DNA from: Pelotomaculum sp. | GTDB lineage: Bacteria > Bacillota > Desulfotomaculia > Desulfotomaculales > Pelotomaculaceae | Direction: 5' to 3' | Length of the DNA stretch: 16,273 nt | Assembly: GCA_003489345.1 (NCBI GenBank) | Contig: DNIT01000062.1 | Coordinates: forward strand, 1-16,273 | Shown here: positions 1 through 6,209 of the stretch, one piece after another | Position numbering within the stretch: position 1 is the stretch's first letter | Layout of the letters: every line of letters starts with the position of its first letter | Translations under genes and position numbers: made by a program | Notes under the pieces: model-generated | Database searches by the model: none | What the model saw: the letters and a program-made list of their open reading frames with translations, nothing else | Told to the model about the DNA's origin: nothing

Positions 1-575
1 TGCAGGAAATGATTGATGGCACGGAATTTGGGAATATCTTCGGTCAGGGCGCGGCAGTTACCGGTAAATACCTTGCCGTTAAAAGGATTCCTGCGGTCAA
101 AGGTCAAACCATGGCGGGCTATGATCCCAGAGGTTTAAAGGGAATAGGCGTGACTTATGCAACCTCGCCTATGGGCGGCGACCACACAGCCGGCAACCCG
201 CTCGGAGTTCCGACAGTTGATCCTTACAAAAAAGAAGGCCAGGTTGAATTATCAACTCAGATGCAGGTATTCATGGCCACCTGCGACAGCCTGGGTATGT
301 GCATGATGATACTCAATGCGCCCCTGGGTGAACCTGAGAACCTTGGCTATTTCCTGGAAATTGTGTCTGCAAAATTTGGCGGCGAATGGAATCCGGACAT
401 GCTGTTTGGAATTGGTGCCCAAACGATAGCGCTTGAAAAAGCATTTAACAAAGGCGCCGGGTTTACAGCCAAAGATGATAGATTACCAGAATTCATGTAC
501 ACAGAAGTTTTACCTTCAACTGGCGCAGTGATCGATTTCACAGAAGAAGAAATGGCAAAAGCGATACCTTTCTAA
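1..575 (+). CDS. Aldehyde:ferredoxin oxidoreductase (AOR family), C-terminal part, 5' end outside window
   Basis: Only the last 190 or so residues are present; the reading frame is open from base 3, so the start lies upstream of the window. AOR-family enzymes bind a tungsten (or molybdenum) bis-pterin and one [4Fe-4S] cluster and oxidise aldehydes to acids while reducing ferredoxin. Visible family signatures are a DPRGLKG segment followed by a conserved ATSPMGGDHTAGN stretch (DHTAG codons from 180), and DSLGMC, whose Cys (codon 300-302) matches the last cluster ligand of the family. The other cluster cysteines and most pterin contacts would lie upstream. A MoaD-like gene follows, as is common for AOR genes. 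It probably removes an aldehyde made by the GREs downstream, which is inference. The AOR identity is firm; the substrate is unknown. Confidence 0.93.
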   Translation, partial: QEMIDGTEFGNIFGQGAAVTGKYLAVKRIPAVKGQTMAGYDPRGLKGIGVTYATSPMGGDHTAGNPLGVPTVDPYKKEGQVELSTQMQVFMATCDSLGMCMMILNAPLGEPENLGYFLEIVSAKFGGEWNPDMLFGIGAQTIALEKAFNKGAGFTAKDDRLPEFMYTEVLPSTGAVIDFTEEEMAKAIPF

Positions 576-606
576 ATCTGATATTACCTTAGTATAGTAC
601 CGAACT

Positions 607-655
607 GGGGCAAGCAACAAGGGCAAGGATTTACACTTACCCTGCTGCTTGCCCC
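607..655 (+). other. Strong hairpin between AOR and MoaD-like genes
   Basis: A perfect 10-bp inverted repeat, GGGGCAAGCA at 607-616 and TGCTTGCCCC at 646-655, can form a stem in the transcript, with some further pairing inside. No T-run follows, so it is not a standard intrinsic terminator. It could set the AOR to MoaD-like transcript ratio by processing or partial termination. Confidence 0.6.
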
Positions 656-694
656 GGGGAGGTTCAGAATGTTTTTGTCGGGGGTAAGATATTG

Positions 695-955
695 ATGACT
701 CAAGATAATTTAATTACTGTAACCATTCGATCACATGTGCCTCCTTCGGCAAGCATTAAAGATTTCGTATTTGGAAAACCATTTCAGCTTAAGTTGGAAA
801 ATAATATAACCTTGGAAGCACTTTTACAGAAGTTGTTTTCTGAAAAAATGAATGCTCTTGGCTTTATAGCTGTTAACGGGAAACTTGCCGCAAAAGACAG
901 GACTATATTGGATGGAGATGTTGTGTATATATATAATTTAATTCTAGGTGGGTAA
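695..955 (+). CDS. MoaD/ThiS-like small sulfur-carrier protein
   Basis: The 86-residue product has the ubiquitin-like pattern of MoaD/ThiS proteins: a first beta strand (ITVTIRS), a central helix rich in Leu (LEALLQKLF), a VNGK turn and a C-terminal tail ending exactly in Leu-Gly-Gly. In this family the terminal Gly is adenylated and then carries the thiocarboxylate sulfur used to build the dithiolene of molybdopterin. Next to an AOR gene it most likely serves the tungsten cofactor. The ATG at 695 is preferred, with a G-rich ribosome site at 680-684; an in-frame TTG at 692 is also possible. It differs from standard MoaD by an N-terminal stretch before the core. ThiS-like use cannot be excluded from sequence alone. 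Confidence 0.82.
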   Translation: MTQDNLITVTIRSHVPPSASIKDFVFGKPFQLKLENNITLEALLQKLFSEKMNALGFIAVNGKLAAKDRTILDGDVVYIYNLILGG

Positions 956-1271
956 ATAAAGTTAAGCAGAACTGAATATTACATGGTTTAATTGTGTAAC
1001 TTTATTAATTTTGGCAACGGCAAGCCATACTGCCCAAGGAGTAGCAGTAGGAAAAAACGCTTCCGAGAATAAGATCCGGAAGGTGCTTTTTTCCTATTTG
1101 TAGAACATTGTAGAAAGTTGTTTGTATTTGTGATATAAAGAACATAGTAAAATAATGATAGTCGCCTCATATTTCTACTGCGTAGTATATTATAAACATC
1201 GCAGCTTAACTATAGCTAGATCCAGCGTTGTTTGGTGGAATGCTAAATATTTACAACGGTGGTGAAATACT
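956..1271. other. Intergenic region between the MoaD-like gene and the sigma-54 activator
   Basis: This 316-base gap holds the terminator at 1049-1100 and probably the promoter of the activator. It is AT-rich. I see no confident -35/-10 pair and no RNA gene. A short minus-strand frame over 988-1170 has no ribosome site and overlaps the terminator, so I do not call it. Confidence 0.5.
1049..1100 (+). terminator. Intrinsic terminator after the AOR/MoaD-like unit
   Basis: CTTCCG (1060-1065) pairs with CGGAAG (1077-1082), and AGGAAAAAA (1049-1057) can pair with TTTTTTCCT (1087-1095), so the T6 run serves as the U tail of the inner hairpin. It lies 94 bases after the MoaD-like stop codon and before the activator gene, which is the expected place to end that transcript. 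Confidence 0.7.
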
Positions 1272-3176
1272 TTGAGTATGGCAAACTACACAAAAAACAG
1301 TAATAAAGAAATATCGTATGCATGGCACAATTTTGTGGAAAAGGGAATTATTGCCGAGAAGGGTTTGCAACCTATTATAGCAAGGTCCTGGCAACGTTCA
1401 CGCAATGTTGACACTGGTATTGATCCAACTCACAACGATTTGGTGTTGTCAAAGGGGTCGCTTGAAGAAAAGCGCGCCGATAATAAAGAATTGATTTCAA
1501 TAGCAGAGCCAATCATGCGGGATATCTGTTATATGGGCGGGGACAACTTTGTTTCATTGTCTGATGCCGACGGATATGTTTTTGAGGCTGTAAGCAATGT
1601 TGATTGTCCCATTCCTTTAGGAGGTACATGCCGGGAGGAGATTATTGGGACAAACGGTATTGGACTTGCATTGATTGAAGATAGACTCATTGAGATTAGA
1701 AAATACGAGCATTATTTAACCTTCTTACACGAAAGCAGTTGTGCTGCTATTCCTGTTCATAATCCTGAAGGGCAGATCATTGGAACAATCAATATAACTA
1801 GCCCTTTCGACGACCTGCAGCCCGGCACCGCAGGTCTTCTAAAACTGGGCACGCAAGTGATCGAACGTCAACTTAAGTGGAGATACTCAATGCAGAAGAA
1901 AGCAGAGAGTACTTTTAGCCTTCTCAAGGATGAGATCGGGCAATACATGCTGGTTTTTGACCAGCATGGTAGAATCATTGATGTGAACAAAAAATGCATC
2001 AACCTTTTGAGGGTTTCTCGTGAAGAAGAAATTATCGGGGTTCATTTTCTGGATGTTGTAAGAGAAAACAATGCTGCAGGCACAATTATACCCCATCCTG
2101 GAGCCAAATTTGAACTGGTAAACGACTTATGTAGTATCCCATGCAAAGCAATTAAAAATAATATTATCAAAAGTTCAGGTGACGAGAGTAAAACACTTTT
2201 ACTTTTCGAAACCGTTAATAATAGTTCAACAATTAATAAACCAACTGAAAAGCTCTACTTTACATTTAATAATATAATTGGTAAAGCCCAAAACTGGTCC
2301 ACCATCGTGCACAGGGCAAAAAAAGCGGCAGAAGTTAGTTCGAATGTGTTAATCGAAGGGGAAAGCGGTACCGGCAAGGAACTGATTGCACAGGCAATTC
2401 ATACCGATAGTGGGCGTAGTGGCCTGTTTGTTCCTATAAACTGTGGAGCGATTCCAAAAGAATTAATTGAGAGTGAACTGTTTGGTTATGAGGACGGTGC
2501 TTTTACCGGAGCAAGAAAAGGCGGTTTGAAGGGCAAATTAGAAATGGCTGACAAAGGAACGCTGTTTCTTGATGAAATAGGGGAGATGCCCCTGGCAATG
2601 CAGGTTCACCTGCTCAGGTTTCTTCAGGATAAAAAAGTGGTGCGTATTGGCGGGACAAAGCCTAAGACGGTTGACGTTCGCATCATTGCTGCAACCAATA
2701 GGGATTTAAGAAAAGAAGTACAAGAGGGCAGATTTAGGGAAGATTTGTACTTCAGGTTAAATGTTATAAACATTCAATTGCCACCACTCAGGAGAAGAAC
2801 TGAAGATATTTCAGTTCTTGTTAATTATTTTATGAACAAAATATGCCGGGAATTGAAAAAACCAATTGTTGACGTAGACATTGCTACCATGAACGCCTTG
2901 TGCAGCTATGATTGGCCTGGTAATGTTCGAGAATTAAGTAATATTATAGAAAACGCCGTCATTTTTACGGAAGGAAATATTATGATGCCGGAGGTTTTGC
3001 CCTCGTATATCGTTAATTATAAACCTATGAAGCCGGTAAAAGAAAAAAACTTGAAAACTTATGAAAAGGCACTTATTTTAGATACTCTGGAAAAATGCGA
3101 AGGTAATGTCACCAAAACTGCTAAAAGTCTGGGAATAGCTCGAAATACTTTATATAATAAATTGCGTAATTTGTAA
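1272..3176 (+). CDS. Sigma-54-dependent transcriptional activator, AcoR-like (GAF-PAS-AAA+-Fis HTH)
   Basis: This 634-residue bacterial enhancer-binding protein hydrolyses ATP to open RNA polymerase-sigma-54 complexes. An N-terminal helical part contains SWQRSR, followed by a GAF-like sensor domain (about residues 70-200) and a PAS-like domain (about 210-325). The AAA+ domain has Walker A GESGTGKE at 363-370, the sigma-54 contact loop GAFTGA at 409-414 and Walker B LFLDEI at 431-436. A Fis-type helix-turn-helix (GNVTKTAKSLGIARNTLYNKL) closes the protein. There is no phosphoacceptor receiver domain, so it is probably switched by a small ligand rather than a kinase. The TTG at 1272 is chosen because the GGTGGTG at 1258-1264 sits 7 bases away; an in-frame ATG lies at 1278. 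It is followed by a terminator and then by a matching sigma-54 promoter, so its likely target is the GRE operon. Confidence 0.95.
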   Translation: MSMANYTKNSNKEISYAWHNFVEKGIIAEKGLQPIIARSWQRSRNVDTGIDPTHNDLVLSKGSLEEKRADNKELISIAEPIMRDICYMGGDNFVSLSDADGYVFEAVSNVDCPIPLGGTCREEIIGTNGIGLALIEDRLIEIRKYEHYLTFLHESSCAAIPVHNPEGQIIGTINITSPFDDLQPGTAGLLKLGTQVIERQLKWRYSMQKKAESTFSLLKDEIGQYMLVFDQHGRIIDVNKKCINLLRVSREEEIIGVHFLDVVRENNAAGTIIPHPGAKFELVNDLCSIPCKAIKNNIIKSSGDESKTLLLFETVNNSSTINKPTEKLYFTFNNIIGKAQNWSTIVHRAKKAAEVSSNVLIEGESGTGKELIAQAIHTDSGRSGLFVPINCGAIPKELIESELFGYEDGAFTGARKGGLKGKLEMADKGTLFLDEIGEMPLAMQVHLLRFLQDKKVVRIGGTKPKTVDVRIIAATNRDLRKEVQEGRFREDLYFRLNVINIQLPPLRRRTEDISVLVNYFMNKICRELKKPIVDVDIATMNALCSYDWPGNVRELSNIIENAVIFTEGNIMMPEVLPSYIVNYKPMKPVKEKNLKTYEKALILDTLEKCEGNVTKTAKSLGIARNTLYNKLRNL

Positions 3177-3212
3177 TCTTAACAAGTTTTTGTTCCAAAA
3201 GTTTTATTTAAT

Positions 3213-3249
3213 GGACCTTTATCCTTTGGGGTAAGGGTCTTTATTTTTT
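3213..3249 (+). terminator. Intrinsic terminator of the sigma-54 activator gene
   Basis: A 12-bp stem with three G-U pairs (3213-3224 with 3229-3240), a TTTG loop and a T-rich tail (3241-3249). It lies 37 bases after the activator stop codon and separates its transcript from the GRE operon. Confidence 0.85.
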
Positions 3250-3294
3250 GACAGCTTATATCGCTCCTTTTACAAATATAGGTGTTAGAAAAAA

Positions 3295-3429
3295 TGACAC
3301 TGCTCAAAATAGTGACACTTGTCTATGGGTTGTTACAAACATTAGATAAAGTTTACAGGGCGAATAATCTGGGCTGTTTATTGTGTTATCAGGCAAAACT
3401 GTCCGATTTATCAATAGTGTTTATGATAA
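3295..3429. promoter_or_regulatory. Possible upstream activator sites for the GRE promoter
   Basis: Two short signals lie upstream of the sigma-54 promoter. One is a direct repeat of TGACACT at 3295-3301 and 3313-3319, 18 bases apart. The other is a dyad, TTATCA (3408-3413) and TGATAA (3424-3429), with a 10-base spacer. Enhancer-binding proteins usually bind repeats about 100-200 bases upstream of the start site, which would fit the TGACACT pair better. The assignment is weak. Confidence 0.25.
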
Positions 3430-3448
3430 TTTACACTAGTCTCATTAT

Positions 3449-3464
3449 TGGCATGGTTTTTGCT
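3449..3464 (+). promoter_or_regulatory. Sigma-54 (-24/-12) promoter for the GRE operon
   Basis: TGGCATGGTTTTTGCT matches the known -24/-12 consensus TGGCAYR-N4-TTGCW at every defined position, with GG at 3450-3451, exactly 10 bases, then GC at 3462-3463. The start site would fall near 3475, leaving a leader of about 111 bases before GRE 1. A sigma-54 activator gene sits directly upstream, which makes a chance match unlikely. Confidence 0.85.
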
Positions 3465-3528
3465 CTTTTCTTGAGGATATTGGCTCATGGAACTAAGAGT
3501 TTGTAATTATCCGGAAATGGGAGGTGGC

Positions 3529-3564
3529 ATGAGAGCATCTCTTTGGTTATTTTCTGTTATTTGA
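3529..3564 (+). promoter_or_regulatory. Possible 11-codon leader peptide in the GRE 1 leader
   Basis: GGGAGGTG at 3519-3526 precedes an ATG at 3529 that opens a frame MRASLWLFSVI and stops at 3562-3564, 21 bases before the GRE 1 start. The spacing from GGAGG to ATG is only 4 bases, shorter than ideal. It could be chance or a translated leader. A similar GGGAGGTG stretch without an ATG lies before GRE 2. Confidence 0.2.
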
Positions 3565-3585
3565 TTAATTTAAGGAGGGAAAGTA

Positions 3586-6084
3586 ATGAGTGCTGTTGAG
3601 CCCTATGACAAGGATTGGGGCGTTGGTGTTTCCGGCATGGTTGATAATCCTTCACCGTTTCCAAGGATCAACAATATGCTCAAATGGCTGGATGGCTTTA
3701 CTGCAGGGGTAGATCACGAAAGGGCCTGCCTTGTCACTGAAGTGTATCAAAAATTTAGTGGTAAACCACAGATTGTTAAATGTGCAGAGGCTCTTTCGCA
3801 CGTACTTAGGAACATAACGCTGCAAATCCAACCTAATGAATTGATTGTGGGCGGACTTGCTGCCCAACCCAAGAGTGCCCCTGTATTTCCTGAGTTTTCC
3901 ATTACCTGGATGCTGGATGAAATAAAGAACAACCCTTGGAAAAATAGGACCCATGATGTGCATATCATGTCTGAGGAAACGGAAAAAAACATATTAGAGT
4001 TAGGGGAATACTGGGTCGGCAAAACCGTTGAAGATCTTATTAAATCCACCAGCACCGATGAAGAAGCAAAAGGCACATCAGCAGGAAAGGGAGTCTTCTT
4101 CCTGGACCTTTATACCACAGGCGGAATTGGTCATGTTTGTGCTAATTATGAAAAGCTGTTTAAACTTGGTTTCGGCGGGTTAAAGAAGAAGGTCGAAGAA
4201 AAGCTTGCAAGTGTAGATCGTAGTTTGCCTGAAGATATTAAGAAAAGGAATTTTTACCAGGCCCAATTGATAGTCCTTGATGCATCAATTAAGTATATCA
4301 AGAGATATGCTTTGCTGGCACAGGAAATGGCGGCTAAAGAACAAGACAAAGTACGAAAAAATGAACTGCTGCAAATAGCGGATAACTGTGCATGGGTATC
4401 GGAAAATCCGCCCAGGACTTTCTGGGAAGCGATTCAGCTCTATAACATTGCTACAAATATCATTCTCCTTGAATCCAACGGCCATTCAATAACCTACGGT
4501 CGATTTGATCAACTATTTTATCCATTCTATAAGAATGATATAGATAATAAAACAACGACAAGAGAGTTTGTGCAAGAGTTAATAGAAAACTTTTTTATCA
4601 AAATACATCAACTTAACAAGATTAGAGATGTCGGAAATACAATTATCGCCACTGGTGTCAGAATGGGAGGGACCGCTTTAGATGTTGGCGGTGTTGATAA
4701 GTACGGCCGCGATGCCACTAACGATCTCAGTTACATGGTTTTAGATGCTCACGCACATACCAGGATACCCAATCCCTGGATGGCGGCAAGGGTCCATGCT
4801 AACACCCCTCCAGAGTTCAAGATTAAGTTATTCAATGTAATTAGAATTGGCACCGGGGAGCCCAAGATCCTTAATGATGAGGTTTATATACCAGCTGCAA
4901 TGAATTACGGTAGATCTTTGGAAGATGCCAGGGATTACGTAGGTGTTGGTTGTGTCGAACCTGATGCTGCCGGAAAAGAATACGGCTGGCATGACGCTGC
5001 TTATTTCAATATGGCAAAGGTGTTAGAATTGGCCATTAATGACGGCAGGTGCGTGGGGTGCGCTGCAAATTGCCCGCGCTGGGAAATATGCGGCAGCGTT
5101 GGTAAGAGACTTGGAGCACAGACCGGGAGCCTCGCTGATTTCAAGTCGTTTGATGAGGTTTTGGACGCCTATGATAAACAGATGGAGTACTGGTGCGACA
5201 GACTGGTGAGCTGTATTAACATCATGGATATAAGCCATCAGCAATTAAAGCCGCTGCCGTATCTATCCCTTTTAATCGATGATTGTATTGAGAAAGGTGT
5301 GGACGTGAGCGCAGGAGGGGCTAAATACAACTTTAGCGGACCTCAGGGTGTAGGAACGGGATCAGTTGCAGATGGTTTAGCGACTATTAAGCAATTGGTG
5401 TTTGAAGACAAGAAGGTTACAGGAGCTGAACTGCTCAAGGCTGTTAATGACAATTGGGAAGGGCATGAACCTCTTTATGCTCTGGTTAACAGCGACAAAA
5501 TACACCATTACGGCAATGACGATAATTATGCCGATGAATTGGCGAGTTTTGCCCTGAGCACCTATTGCAAACATGTGGAAAAAAGGCCAAATGCCCGTGG
5601 AGGCATGTTTATGCCGGGCGTTTATTCCGTATCAATAAATGTATTGTGCGGTTTATTCCAGAATGCGTCAATTGAAGGCAGGAAATCCTATGAGCCTATT
5701 TCTGACTGCCTTGGACCGGTTCACACCTACGCCGGCTCGCACGATATAAGCGGCCCAACTGCAATTGCCAACTCAGTATCAAAATTGGACCTTGTCAGGG
5801 TCGGCAATGGAACCATTCTTAACTGGAAATTTACACCAACATGTCTTACCGGTGAGACCGGGCGGGATAACCTGATTTCCGTGATTGACGGATTTTTTGA
5901 GAAAAAGGGTATGCAGAGCCAGTTTAACGTTGTAAGCCGCAAAACACTTTTAGCCGCTCAAGCTAATCCGGAAAAATATAAGGGTTTGCTGGTAAGAGTG
6001 GCTGGTTACAGCGCTTACTTTGTAGAACTGAGTAAAGAGCTGCAGGACGATCTCATTGGGAGAACCGAGTTGTCATTTGACTAA
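3586..6084 (+). CDS. Glycyl radical enzyme 1, glycerol/diol dehydratase-like (PFL superfamily)
   Basis: This is a full-length 832-residue GRE, a cytosolic enzyme using a protein glycyl radical to form a thiyl radical that attacks the substrate. The radical Gly is G807 in RVAGYSAYFVEL, 25 residues from the end. The thiyl Cys is C456 with base E458 in GCVEP. By comparison with known B12-independent glycerol dehydratase, H183 (GIGHVCANY), H300-S301 (NGHSITYGRFDQ) and D470 (GWHD) match its substrate-binding residues, so elimination of water or another leaving group from a small hydroxylated compound is likely. It lacks the CMSP-type motif I associate with benzylsuccinate-type synthases. Unusually, residues 489-502 form C-x2-C-x3-C-x5-C where relatives have a short loop. 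AAGGAGGG precedes the ATG. The gene sits behind a sigma-54 promoter and a paralogue follows. The exact substrate is unknown. Confidence 0.93.
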   Translation: MSAVEPYDKDWGVGVSGMVDNPSPFPRINNMLKWLDGFTAGVDHERACLVTEVYQKFSGKPQIVKCAEALSHVLRNITLQIQPNELIVGGLAAQPKSAPVFPEFSITWMLDEIKNNPWKNRTHDVHIMSEETEKNILELGEYWVGKTVEDLIKSTSTDEEAKGTSAGKGVFFLDLYTTGGIGHVCANYEKLFKLGFGGLKKKVEEKLASVDRSLPEDIKKRNFYQAQLIVLDASIKYIKRYALLAQEMAAKEQDKVRKNELLQIADNCAWVSENPPRTFWEAIQLYNIATNIILLESNGHSITYGRFDQLFYPFYKNDIDNKTTTREFVQELIENFFIKIHQLNKIRDVGNTIIATGVRMGGTALDVGGVDKYGRDATNDLSYMVLDAHAHTRIPNPWMAARVHANTPPEFKIKLFNVIRIGTGEPKILNDEVYIPAAMNYGRSLEDARDYVGVGCVEPDAAGKEYGWHDAAYFNMAKVLELAINDGRCVGCAANCPRWEICGSVGKRLGAQTGSLADFKSFDEVLDAYDKQMEYWCDRLVSCINIMDISHQQLKPLPYLSLLIDDCIEKGVDVSAGGAKYNFSGPQGVGTGSVADGLATIKQLVFEDKKVTGAELLKAVNDNWEGHEPLYALVNSDKIHHYGNDDNYADELASFALSTYCKHVEKRPNARGGMFMPGVYSVSINVLCGLFQNASIEGRKSYEPISDCLGPVHTYAGSHDISGPTAIANSVSKLDLVRVGNGTILNWKFTPTCLTGETGRDNLISVIDGFFEKKGMQSQFNVVSRKTLLAAQANPEKYKGLLVRVAGYSAYFVELSKELQDDLIGRTELSFD
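5050..5091 (+). other. Four-cysteine insertion in GRE 1 (C489, C492, C496, C502)
   Basis: Directly after the conserved LELAINDGR segment the protein has CVGCAANCPRWEIC, then GSVGKRLGAQTG, where the normal GRE sequence resumes. The Cys spacing is x2, x3, x5, and C489 is 33 residues after the catalytic Cys. The spacing could bind a metal or an iron-sulfur cluster; this is inference. Confidence 0.75.
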
Positions 6085-6209
6085 GTCTATATTGGCAAAT
6101 TGATGATTGTGGTTTTGGGCTTTGCAAGAATTGAAGGGAGGTGCGGTAAGGAGCACTTTCATTGATTATATTACATTAATCTAATTCTAGTCTTTAAGGA
6201 GGAACAATA

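Noticed and set aside
3282..3506. A 74-codon plus-strand frame with hydrophobic stretches between the activator and GRE 1
   Set aside because: It starts with GTG without a convincing ribosome site, matches no family I know, and its end runs across the -24/-12 promoter and predicted start site. AT-rich DNA easily gives such hydrophobic frames. A small membrane protein is not fully excluded.
6111..6125. A GG...GC pair before GRE 2 as a second sigma-54 promoter
   Set aside because: The spacing between GG and GC is 11 bases, not the required 10, and the flanking consensus is poor.
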